8,180 nucleotides of DNA from Lautropia sp. (lineage in GTDB: Bacteria; Pseudomonadota; Gammaproteobacteria; Burkholderiales; Burkholderiaceae_E). The DNA lies in assembly GCA_013813615.1 (NCBI GenBank), contig JACCRJ010000503.1, positions 1 to 8,180 on the forward strand, written 5' to 3'. The notes beneath the pieces were generated by a model, which was not told the origin of the DNA, made no database searches, and worked only from the letters and a program-made list of their open reading frames with translations. Below are positions 1 to 6,301 of the stretch, in pieces (the stretch's first letter is position 1; every line of letters begins with the position of its first letter). The position numbers were made by a program, and so were the translations under genes.

Positions 1-62
1 GCTTTGTTGCGTTCTATTGCTGGATTGTGAGGCCAAGCGTCAGGAACAAAAGACGTGCGGCT

Positions 63-81
63 GAAGGCTCCACCTTCGAAG
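63..81. repeat. Short inverted repeats upstream of the GH17-GT2 gene
   Basis: GAAGG (63-67) pairs with CCTTC (73-77) around a 5-base loop, and the second arm overlaps the 8-bp palindrome CTTCGAAG (74-81). The element lies 27 bp before the start codon, so it would be in the mRNA leader or at an operator. The stems are short and could be chance. I see no convincing -35/-10 pair in positions 1-107, so the promoter may lie left of the window or be poorly conserved. No gene is recognisable in these 107 bases. Confidence 0.25.
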
Positions 82-98
82 TGCCCATTCGTTGAACC

Positions 99-105
99 AG
101 GAAGG
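99..105 (+). promoter_or_regulatory. Ribosome binding site of the GH17-GT2 gene
   Basis: AGGAAGG sits 2 bases before the ATG at 108, and its AGGA core is 5 bases from that ATG. It is a purine-rich Shine-Dalgarno match at usable spacing and supports this ATG as the start. It is the clearest ribosome binding site in the window; the other genes here have weak or no such site. Confidence 0.6.
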
Positions 106-107
106 CC

Positions 108-2954
108 ATGTTCCGAAACCGTAGTGACCGCGCCCCAGCCCAGGCCGCAGCAGTCCCCGCACCCACGGAACTGGCGACCGCCGCCGGCCGCTCGTCGAGG
201 TATCGCAGCAGCACCTCCGCATTGCTCGGCGCGATCGTCTTGGCTGCCAGCATCGCGATCGGCAACTTCGTCGGCTGGGACCGGGCCCATCCCACCGTTT
301 TCGCGCCCGATTTCTATGGGCAGATATCCGGGCTCGCCTACAACGCCTTCGGCCGCTGGGACTCGCCGCTGGAGAAGAAGTATCCCGAGTACGACTCCAT
401 CGAGAACGACATGGGCGTGCTCGCCCGGCACACCACGCGCGTGCGCACCTACAGCTCGAATGAACTGCCTGTGCTGCCGGCCCTGGCTGAACAGCATCAG
501 CTGTACCTCACCGCCGGCGTGTGGCTGGATGCGCGTGAAGACAACAACGAGAAGGAAATCCGCGCGCTGGAGCAGGCGGTACGCATCAACAGCAGCATCG
601 AACGCGTCATCGTCGGTAACGAACAGATCCTGCACGGCGCCTTCACGCCGGCCGAACTGATCCTCAAGATACGGGAAGTCAAGCGACGCGCCCGCAAGCC
701 GGTCTCCACGGCCGAGCCGTGGCACGTCTGGCTGCGCTATCCGGAGCTCGCTGCCAACGTCGACTTCATCACCGTCCACCTCCTGCCTTACTGGGAAGGC
801 CTGCCGGTCAAGGACGCCCTCGAATACTCCTTCGATCGCCTGCGGCAGGTCGAGGAGAAGTTTCCCAACAAGAAGATCGTCATTGGCGAGGTAGGCTGGC
901 CGAGCCAGGGCGACCGGCGGATGGGCTCATACGCTTCACCGGCAAACCAGGCGCAATTCATCCGCGAGTTCCTGGTCCGGGCGCAGGCCCGCAACCTCGA
1001 CTACTTCCTGATGGAAGCGATCGACCAGCCCTGGAAGATCGACAACGAGGGTCGGGCGGGGCCGTACTGGGGAATCATGAATGCGGAGCGCACGCCCAAG
1101 TTCAGCACGCAGGGGCCGATCGAGACGGACGCCGGCTGGCGAACCAAGGCAGCCCTGTCCTCGACCATCGGCATGATCGCCCTGTTCCTGTTCATGCTCA
1201 AGTTCTACCGGCTGCGCCTGCCCAGCCGGATCGCCTTTGGCCTCGCGCTGCAGGCGGTCGTGTCGCTGTTCATCTGGCTGCTTGCGATTCCCTTCGACTA
1301 CTACATGCAACCGATGGACTGGGTTTTCGTCGCCATCCTCGGCCCATCCCTGATCGCCATGTCGGCAATCCTTCTGGCCAACGGCTTCGAGTTCGCCGAG
1401 ATGTTCTGGCCGGGCAACCTCAAGCGTCGCTTCGGCCGCAAGCCGCTCGCCGCCGGCGCTCGCCAGCCGAAGGTGTCCCTGCACCTGGCCTGCTGCAACG
1501 AACCTGCGGAAATGGTGATTGCCACCATCCGGAGCCTGGCGCGGCTTGACTACAGCAACTTCGAAGTGCTGGTCATCGACAACAACACCCGGGACGATCG
1601 TTTGTGGAAGCCGGTGCAGGAGTTCATGGCGACGCTGGATGACCGCTTCAAGTTCTTCCATCTGCCCAAGTGGCCCGGCTACAAGGCCGGCGCATTGAAC
1701 TTTGCGTTGAAGCAGACCGACCCCCATGCGGAAATCGTCGGTGTCGTCGACGCCGACTACGTCGTCGTCAGTCGCTGGCTGAAGGACCTGGTCGGCCATT
1801 TCGACGATCCGAAGACCGCCGTGGTGCAGTGCCCGCAGGCGCACCGTACGTGGGGCCGCCAGATCTTCCGTCGCATGATGAACTACGAGTACGACGGCTT
1901 CTTCCGCATCGGCATGCATCATCGCAACGAGCGCAACGCCATCATCCAGCACGGCACGATGACACTGGTGCGGGCGCAGGCGCTGAAGAATCACGGCAAC
2001 TGGTCCGAATGGTGCATCTGCGAAGACGCCGAACTCGGCCTTCGCCTGATGGACGCCGGCTACTCCGCCGTGTATGTCGACGAAGTGATGGGCCGGGGGC
2101 TGACGCCGGATACGTTCTACGCGTTCAAGAAGCAGCGCCGCCGCTGGGCCCAGGGCGCAATACAGATCCTGAAGGCGCACACCGGCACTCTCTTCGGCCG
2201 CAGCAATGTCGACGCCGGCCAGCGCTACCACTTCGTCGCCGGCTGGTTCTCCTGGATCGGCGATGCACTGCACCTGGTGTTTGCCTTCGGCGCCATGGCC
2301 TGGACCATCGGCATCGTCGGCGCGCCGCACCTCTTCAGCTTGCCGATCCAGCTGTTCATGATCCCGCTGATGGTGTTCTTCGTCTGCAAGGCGTTGATGG
2401 GTCCCCTGCTCTACCTGCGGCGGGTCCGGTGCTCGCTGCCGGACGTCATGGGTTCCGCGCTGGCCGGCATGGCGCTGTCGCACGGGATCGCGCAGGGTGT
2501 CTTCGCCGGCCTGTGGCACAAGACGGCGGTGTTCGAGATCACCGAGAAGGGCGCGGGCGACTCGGCACCGGCGGCCGCCGACGCGTCCGCGCTGCAGATG
2601 GAAGCCGCCAGGCCCGCCGCTGCGGTCCGCCAGGCCGGACCCGCCTGGGCAGGCGTGCGTGAGGAGGCGCTGCTCCTGATCGGCCTGCTCTTCTGCGTCG
2701 CAGCGATGGCCTGGACACGGCTGCCGAACCACCTCGAATCGGCAATGTGGATGACCATCCTGGTGCTGCAGGCGGTGCCTTATGCAGCCGCCCTCAGCTG
2801 CGCTGGCCTCTCCGCCCTCCCGGAGTTCCGTACCCGCACCCGGCCACGCCATTCGCTCCAGACGGCTGCCGCTTCGGCCGGGCCCCGCCTGCTGGCGACT
2901 GCCCGCGTGATGAGTGGCGTCAACGACGGGGGCGGCACGCCCTCGGGTGCCTGA
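108..2954 (+). CDS. GH17-GT2 membrane beta-1,3-glucan synthase (NdvB-type)
   Basis: This 948-residue bifunctional envelope protein most likely makes or remodels beta-(1,3)-glucan from UDP-glucose. A membrane segment at about 37-56 leads into a GH17-like domain (about 70-335). It keeps the family's two glutamates: the acid/base E172 in VGNE and the nucleophile E261 in GEVGWPS. Membrane segments near 350-366, 375-396 and 403-424 precede a GT2 domain (about 450-690). This shows the processive-synthase motifs: D491, DAD 548-550, ED 639-640 and QRRRW 676-680. Further helices fall near 710-735, 744-770, 778-802, 850-870 and 877-903, with an Ala-rich linker at about 812-850. The predicted arrangement places GH17 in the periplasm and GT2 in the cytoplasm. 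The same fusion occurs in Pseudomonas aeruginosa NdvB, where cyclic glucans contribute to biofilm antibiotic tolerance. Rhizobial NdvB is a different protein, so I give no symbol. The family is certain; the exact product is inferred. It appears to be transcribed alone. Confidence 0.93.
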   Translation: MFRNRSDRAPAQAAAVPAPTELATAAGRSSRYRSSTSALLGAIVLAASIAIGNFVGWDRAHPTVFAPDFYGQISGLAYNAFGRWDSPLEKKYPEYDSIENDMGVLARHTTRVRTYSSNELPVLPALAEQHQLYLTAGVWLDAREDNNEKEIRALEQAVRINSSIERVIVGNEQILHGAFTPAELILKIREVKRRARKPVSTAEPWHVWLRYPELAANVDFITVHLLPYWEGLPVKDALEYSFDRLRQVEEKFPNKKIVIGEVGWPSQGDRRMGSYASPANQAQFIREFLVRAQARNLDYFLMEAIDQPWKIDNEGRAGPYWGIMNAERTPKFSTQGPIETDAGWRTKAALSSTIGMIALFLFMLKFYRLRLPSRIAFGLALQAVVSLFIWLLAIPFDYYMQPMDWVFVAILGPSLIAMSAILLANGFEFAEMFWPGNLKRRFGRKPLAAGARQPKVSLHLACCNEPAEMVIATIRSLARLDYSNFEVLVIDNNTRDDRLWKPVQEFMATLDDRFKFFHLPKWPGYKAGALNFALKQTDPHAEIVGVVDADYVVVSRWLKDLVGHFDDPKTAVVQCPQAHRTWGRQIFRRMMNYEYDGFFRIGMHHRNERNAIIQHGTMTLVRAQALKNHGNWSEWCICEDAELGLRLMDAGYSAVYVDEVMGRGLTPDTFYAFKKQRRRWAQGAIQILKAHTGTLFGRSNVDAGQRYHFVAGWFSWIGDALHLVFAFGAMAWTIGIVGAPHLFSLPIQLFMIPLMVFFVCKALMGPLLYLRRVRCSLPDVMGSALAGMALSHGIAQGVFAGLWHKTAVFEITEKGAGDSAPAAADASALQMEAARPAAAVRQAGPAWAGVREEALLLIGLLFCVAAMAWTRLPNHLESAMWMTILVLQAVPYAAALSCAGLSALPEFRTRTRPRHSLQTAAASAGPRLLATARVMSGVNDGGGTPSGA

Positions 2955-2970
2955 GCAGCCTGCTGCAACC

Positions 2971-2997
2971 CGACCGCCCGCGTCTCGCGGGCGGTTG
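2971..2997 (+). terminator. Strong hairpin after the GH17-GT2 gene
   Basis: ACCGCCCGCG (2973-2982) and CGCGGGCGGT (2986-2995) form a perfect 10-bp stem with a TCT loop, extendable by a G-U and a C-G pair to 2971-2997. It begins 16 bases after the stop codon. No run of T follows, so it is not a classical intrinsic terminator. It may end transcription inefficiently, act with Rho, or protect the mRNA 3' end. It separates the upstream gene from the rpmE2 promoter. Confidence 0.55.
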
Positions 2998-3012
2998 CTC
3001 CAGTACGGACTG

Positions 3013-3042
3013 CTGCTGGATGCCCTGTACCTGGGCTATAAT
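3013..3042 (+). promoter_or_regulatory. rpmE2 promoter with perfect -10 box
   Basis: TATAAT at 3037-3042 matches the sigma-70 -10 consensus exactly, which stands out in this GC-rich DNA. The -35 region is weak: CTGCTG at 3013-3018 with an 18-bp spacer is the best I find, and no TG precedes the -10 at the extended position. Transcription would start near 3049-3050 and give a leader of about 55 nt. I see no recognisable Zur-type palindrome overlapping the promoter, although Zur controls type B L31 genes in some bacteria. Confidence 0.6.
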
Positions 3043-3052
3043 CTAGGGTTCT

Positions 3053-3073
3053 CCGAGCAGCACGCCTGCTCGG
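3053..3073 (+). promoter_or_regulatory. Stem-loop in the rpmE2 mRNA leader
   Basis: CCGAGCAG (3053-3060) and CTGCTCGG (3066-3073) pair perfectly over 8 bp around the loop CACGC. The stem starts only about 4 nt from the predicted transcript 5' end and ends 31 nt before the start codon. It could be a 5'-terminal stem that stabilises the mRNA, or a site where bL31 represses its own translation; leader structures for L31 genes have been proposed in other bacterial groups. No poly-T follows, so it is not an attenuator by itself. The structure is seen directly; the function is inferred. Confidence 0.45.
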
Positions 3074-3104
3074 GCACGGTCATCCCTCCACACAGAGCAA
3101 AGAC

Positions 3105-3440
3105 ATGAAAGAAGGCATCCATCCCGCGTACCGCGAAGTGGTATTCCAGGACATGGCGAGCGGGTTCAAGTTCATCACCCGCTCCACGGTGAACAGCCGT
3201 GAAAAGATCAAGATGGAGGACGGCAAGGAGTACCCGCTCTTCAAGCTCGACGTCACGTCGGAGTCCCATCCCTTCTATACAGGCGCGCAGCAGCGCATCA
3301 TCGAGACCGGGCGGGTCGAGAAGTTCCGCCAGAAGTTCGCCCGCGGCGGCAAGGTTGCCGAGACTGCCCCGGAGGCGGGTCCTGACCAGCCATCCACCAA
3401 GGACAGCGCCAAGAACGCGAAAGGTTCCGCCAAGGCCTGA
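3105..3440 (+). CDS. rpmE2: 50S ribosomal protein bL31, type B
   Basis: This 111-residue protein is bL31, a small protein of the large ribosomal subunit that takes part in the intersubunit bridge with the 30S head. Family signatures are [10 protein letters not shown] at the start, HPFYTG at 55-60 and [10 protein letters not shown] at 69-78. It has no cysteine, so it lacks the zinc-binding motif of type A L31 and belongs to the zinc-independent type B. The usual type B core ends near residue 80-85. Here about 28 further residues form a hydrophilic tail rich in Ala, Lys, Ser and Pro, probably disordered. The start is fixed by homology; only a weak AGAG (3094-3097) lies upstream, so translation may depend on the leader. 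It has its own promoter and a candidate terminator, so it is probably monocistronic. Whether the genome also has a type A copy, and hence a zinc-starvation role for this one, cannot be seen here. Confidence 0.95.
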   Translation: MKEGIHPAYREVVFQDMASGFKFITRSTVNSREKIKMEDGKEYPLFKLDVTSESHPFYTGAQQRIIETGRVEKFRQKFARGGKVAETAPEAGPDQPSTKDSAKNAKGSAKA

Positions 3441-3488
3441 TCAGCGACGAGCTTGCAGCAGGCCGACGCCGCCTCCTGTCTGAGAGAT

Positions 3489-3510
3489 GCGCGCCGCTGG
3501 CGCGCTTGTT
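3489..3510 (+). terminator. Candidate intrinsic terminator after rpmE2
   Basis: GCGCGCC (3489-3495) and GGCGCGC (3499-3505) form a perfect 7-bp GC stem with loop GCT, followed at once by TTGTT (3506-3510). The T-rich stretch is short but correctly placed. It lies 49 bp after the rpmE2 stop codon and 72 bp before the next gene, which suits termination of rpmE2. A second inverted repeat shares its bases (see the entry at 3493-3545). Confidence 0.5.
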
Positions 3511-3545
3511 CCTGGCGCCCGTCCTGACGCCGCGCCGCCAGCGGC
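3493..3545. repeat. Inverted repeat competing with the rpmE2 terminator
   Basis: GCCGCTGGCG (3493-3502) is perfectly complementary, as an inverted repeat, to CGCCAGCGGC (3536-3545), with 33 bases between. The left arm is part of the terminator hairpin at 3489-3505, so the two folds exclude one another. This could couple rpmE2 termination to read-through into the glycosyltransferase gene, or be a chance result of GC-rich composition. Apart from this repeat and the terminator, the 141-bp gap 3441-3581 shows nothing recognisable: no -10 box and no ribosome binding site before the GTG at 3582. Confidence 0.3.
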
Positions 3546-3581
3546 AATCCGGTCTGTCTGCAACAGGCACCTGATTCCCGC

Positions 3582-5513
3582 GTGAAGCCCTTCCTTGTCA
3601 CTTCGCTAGAAGCCGGCCGGCTCCCCCGCTGGATTCCTGTGCTGTTGTGCGCGGTGTATGCAATTGCCGGCCTCTTCGGCCGGGATCCCTGGCGTCCGGA
3701 CGACGCAGCCGGTTTCGGTATCGCCCACACGATGGCGACCGGTTCGGCCATAGACTGGCTGGTTCCCAATGTGCACGGGACGCTGGTGCCGCAAGGCGGG
3801 CCGCTGCCCTTCTGGCTCGGCGCGATCGGCATTCGCATGGGCGGATTGCTGACCCTCCTGTCGCGAAGCCTTGCCGAAGGAAGTCTCGGCGCCTACCTGC
3901 CGCGGCTGGGGATCTCGCCGGATCTTGCTTTCCGCTCGGTTGCGGCGGCCGGGCTGGCTCTCGCGTTGGCCTCGCTCTGGTACGCCACTTACGCCTTCGC
4001 GCGCAGGCCGGAAGTCCAGCCGGACGATCCGTTCGGCGCAGCTGCCAGCCGCAAGGACTTCGCGCGCGCCGTGGCCGATTCGGCATTGCTCGCCATGCTC
4101 GCGAGCTTCGGGCTGCTTGCGCGGGTGCATGAAACCACCGTGCACGCTGCCGAGGTGACCTGGATCGCAATCTACCTCTTCGGACTCGGCTGCGCACTCC
4201 AGCGGCCGCGGCTCGGCGGCGTCATCGTCGGCCTGGCCATCGCGGCCACCTTGCTGACCCGTGGTATCCCGCTCGCAGTGGTACTGGCGCTGACGACGCT
4301 CGTATTGTCGCTGTCGGTGCATCCTTACCGGCTGGTCATCGGCTGGTTCAGCCTTTCCTGGGTGCCGGTGGCCCTGTTGGGGTCCATTCTCTGGCCGGCG
4401 ATGCTCGCGCACTACAGCGAGCCCGGCGCGGTCTTCATCCACTCGATCGGGGCCGTCAGCACGATTGCAGCCGACGGCGCCCCGGCCGGCCCCCGCAGCG
4501 CCGGCGAGACCGCCACGTCGAGCGCCGTGGTGCAGCAGTACCTGGACGAGTGGCTGAGCTGGAACGCCGGCCTCCTGCAAGGACCGACGCATGAGTCGAT
4601 GAAGTATTACGCGCGCACGGCGGTCTGGTTCTTCTGGCCGCTCTGGCCCTTCGTCCTCTGGGCGATCTGGCGCTGGCGCGGCAGCCGGCGCGAGGCCCCC
4701 GTGGCGGTGCCGGCGGTGATGCTGGTCCCGCTGGCCTTGCTGGCCCTGCTCGACCCGCAGGGCTCCGAAGCGTCGCTGCTGCCGCTGGTGCTGCCGATGA
4801 CGATGCTGGCCGCGCTGGCACTGCCGACCATCCGGCGCAGCGTAGTCGGCCTGATCGACTGGTTCTCCGTGATGACCTTCTCGGTCGTCGGCTTTGCGAT
4901 CTGGGCTTACTGGATCGCCTTCATGACCGGGTTTCCGCCCCGCATGGCCGAGAAGGCCCAGGAGGCGGTGCCGGGCTTCCAGGCGCCCCTGTCGCTGCTG
5001 GAACTGGGGCTTGGCCTGCTTGCTACAGCCGCCTGGATCGCGCTGGTGCTGTGGCGCGTCTCGCGCCAGCCGCGGCCCTTCTGGCGGCCGATGGCGCTAT
5101 CCTCAGGGGGCATGGTGCTGACCTGGTTTCTGCTGATGAGCCTGTGGCTGCCCGCCGCGAATTTCAGGAAAAGCTACCGGGAGGTGGTGGGCCCGATCCG
5201 GGACATCCTCGCCGCCGAAAGCGGCTGCGTCACCGGCGTGGGCCTCGATGTCGCGCAACGCGCGCTGCTGGCGTACTACGGCAACGCCCGCTTCATCCGC
5301 CTGCCGCGCATGGACAGCGACGAGCAGCCGGCGCGCGCCGAGTCATGCCGCTGGATGCTGGTATCGGACGGGGAGAGCCTGCCTCACGATATCGTCCAGC
5401 TCACCGACGGCACCGCGGATGGCGGCTGGACGCTCATCTGGCACGGTCAGCGCCGCGTCACCCGCGGCGAGAGGCTCTTCCTCTACGCGAGGGAAGGCCT
5501 GCCGATGAAGTGA
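3582..5513 (+). CDS. GT39/ArnT-like polytopic membrane glycosyltransferase
   Basis: This 643-residue multi-pass protein resembles the ArnT/GT39-GT83 (GT-C fold) family. Those enzymes move a sugar from a polyprenyl-phosphate carrier to lipid A, protein or another envelope acceptor on the periplasmic side. After a first membrane segment (about 16-32) the loop [11 protein letters not shown] (33-43) holds the acidic residues expected of a GT-C first-loop active site. PLPFW (74-78) follows, as in the family's PPLPYW. About ten more hydrophobic segments run to about 522, and a soluble domain of about 120 residues ends the protein. QGGPLPFW replaces the usual lysine-containing EKPPLPYW, so substrate use may differ from ArnT. 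The start is GTG at 3582; no Shine-Dalgarno sequence precedes it, and no upstream ATG suits the N-terminal helix. The 3' end overlaps orn by 31 bp. Acceptor and donor are unknown. Confidence 0.8.
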   Translation: MKPFLVTSLEAGRLPRWIPVLLCAVYAIAGLFGRDPWRPDDAAGFGIAHTMATGSAIDWLVPNVHGTLVPQGGPLPFWLGAIGIRMGGLLTLLSRSLAEGSLGAYLPRLGISPDLAFRSVAAAGLALALASLWYATYAFARRPEVQPDDPFGAAASRKDFARAVADSALLAMLASFGLLARVHETTVHAAEVTWIAIYLFGLGCALQRPRLGGVIVGLAIAATLLTRGIPLAVVLALTTLVLSLSVHPYRLVIGWFSLSWVPVALLGSILWPAMLAHYSEPGAVFIHSIGAVSTIAADGAPAGPRSAGETATSSAVVQQYLDEWLSWNAGLLQGPTHESMKYYARTAVWFFWPLWPFVLWAIWRWRGSRREAPVAVPAVMLVPLALLALLDPQGSEASLLPLVLPMTMLAALALPTIRRSVVGLIDWFSVMTFSVVGFAIWAYWIAFMTGFPPRMAEKAQEAVPGFQAPLSLLELGLGLLATAAWIALVLWRVSRQPRPFWRPMALSSGGMVLTWFLLMSLWLPAANFRKSYREVVGPIRDILAAESGCVTGVGLDVAQRALLAYYGNARFIRLPRMDSDEQPARAESCRWMLVSDGESLPHDIVQLTDGTADGGWTLIWHGQRRVTRGERLFLYAREGLPMK

Positions 5514-6190
5514 TCGCGGTAGTACCGCAGCTCCTCGATCGACTCGAGGATGTCGGCCAACGCGGTATGCGCGCTGCGCTTGTCGAATCCGCGCGCCACC
5601 GCGGGCGACCAGCGCTTGCACAACTCCTTGAGCGTGCTGACATCGACGTTGCGGTAGTGGAACCAGGCCTCCAGTTCCGGCATGTAGCGCGCCATGAAGC
5701 GACGGTCCTGGCAGATGGAGTTGCCGCACATCGGCGACTTGCCCTGTGGCACCCAGTCCCGCAGGAAGTCCAGCAGCTGTTTCTGCGCCATCGATTCGGT
5801 CAGCCGCGATCTACGGACCTGCTCGGTCAGCCCGGAACGCCCATGGGTGGCGGTGTTCCAGGCATCCATCGCGTCCAGGACGCTGTCGGGCTGATGAATG
5901 ACCAGCACCGGCCCTTCCGCCACGGGATTGAGATCGCTGTCCGTGATGACCACCGCAACTTCGATGATGCGGTCGATCTCCGGGCGCAGGCCGGTCATCT
6001 CCATGTCGACCCATACCAGGCGGGTTTCGTCGGTTCCGGTGGATGCCCTGGCGGGCGCAGCACCTGACGCCGCCGCCGCGCCGTTCTCCGTGCCTGCGGA
6101 AACTTCCTGCTGCTCCTGCCCGGCTGCGCCCGGCCCCGCCTCCCGGCCTGCGCCCGCGCCGGTACTCGCGTACTTCGAATTGCCGTTCAT
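5483..6190 (-). CDS. orn: Oligoribonuclease with N-terminal extension
   Basis: Orn is a 3'-5' exoribonuclease that degrades 2-5 nt RNAs, the last step of RNA turnover, and clears pGpG made from cyclic-di-GMP. The 235-residue product has a full DEDDh site: D62 and E64 in VDMEMTG, D162 in NSICQDRRF, and H208 and D213 in [11 protein letters not shown]. Spacing equals that of E. coli Orn (D12, E14, D112, H158, D163), so everything is shifted by 50 residues. That 50-residue N-terminal addition is Gly/Ala-rich and probably disordered. The only ATG upstream of the core is at 6190. No GTG, TTG or CTG occurs between it and the core, so the extension is forced by the frame; TTG at 6205 is the next alternative. 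No good ribosome binding site precedes the ATG. The 3' end overlaps the convergent glycosyltransferase gene, and it is divergent from the M48 protease gene. Confidence 0.96.
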   Translation of the reverse strand: MNGNSKYASTGAGAGREAGPGAAGQEQQEVSAGTENGAAAASGAAPARASTGTDETRLVWVDMEMTGLRPEIDRIIEVAVVITDSDLNPVAEGPVLVIHQPDSVLDAMDAWNTATHGRSGLTEQVRRSRLTESMAQKQLLDFLRDWVPQGKSPMCGNSICQDRRFMARYMPELEAWFHYRNVDVSTLKELCKRWSPAVARGFDKRSAHTALADILESIEELRYYRDHFIGRPSLA

Positions 6191-6265
6191 GGTGACGTCT
6201 GCCAATGCCGCGGACGGACGCGCAAAGCCGCCGCTCCCGAAAGTTTTGCCGATACTGATGACATC

Positions 6266-6282
6266 AGGCGCCTTGCGCCTGC
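6266..6282. repeat. 17-nt palindrome between orn and the M48 gene
   Basis: CAGGCGCCTTGCGCCTG is a perfect inverted repeat: two 7-base arms around CTT. It lies in the 111-bp divergent region, 76 bp from the orn start and 19 bp before the M48 start. Its centre falls about 28 bp upstream of the predicted M48 transcription start, over the -35 region, which is where an operator would act. Its identity as an operator is inferred; no matching regulator is recognised. Confidence 0.4.
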
Positions 6283-6287
6283 GCCAT

Positions 6288-6296
6288 GCTCTAATT
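6288..6296 (+). promoter_or_regulatory. Extended -10 promoter of the M48 protease gene
   Basis: TGCTCTAAT contains the extended -10 TGn motif followed by TCTAAT, a 5 of 6 match to TATAAT. No -35 hexamer is found at proper spacing; extended -10 promoters often lack one. A transcript would begin 6-8 bases after the -10, at 6302-6304, which is the ATG itself. No Shine-Dalgarno sequence precedes the ATG (bases before it are ATTATCAC), so the mRNA may be leaderless. This is inference from spacing alone. Confidence 0.4.
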
Positions 6297-6301
6297 ATCA
6301 C

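Noticed and set aside
719..2662. Plus-strand frames 719-1549 and 1670-2662 overlapping the same gene
   Set aside because: They are Arg/Pro/Ala-rich out-of-frame readings of the GH17-GT2 coding sequence with no recognisable domain.
936..2852. 638-codon open frame on the minus strand inside the GH17-GT2 gene
   Set aside because: The translation is rich in Gly, Arg, Val, His and Asp without domain motifs, and it lies antisense to a gene with complete catalytic motifs. High GC content commonly gives such long shadow frames.
3013..3060. Zur operator in front of type B L31
   Set aside because: Zur control of zinc-independent L31 is common, but I see no AT-rich palindrome of the Zur type around the -10; the only palindrome is the GC-rich leader stem.
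3606..4592. 328-codon minus-strand frame opposite the GT39-like gene
   Set aside because: It lacks hydrophobic or domain structure and mirrors the codon bias of the opposite strand; the plus-strand protein has coherent membrane segments.
5051..6067. Plus-strand frame of 338 codons bridging the GT39-like gene and orn
   Set aside because: It crosses two well-supported genes on opposite strands and shows no family motifs.
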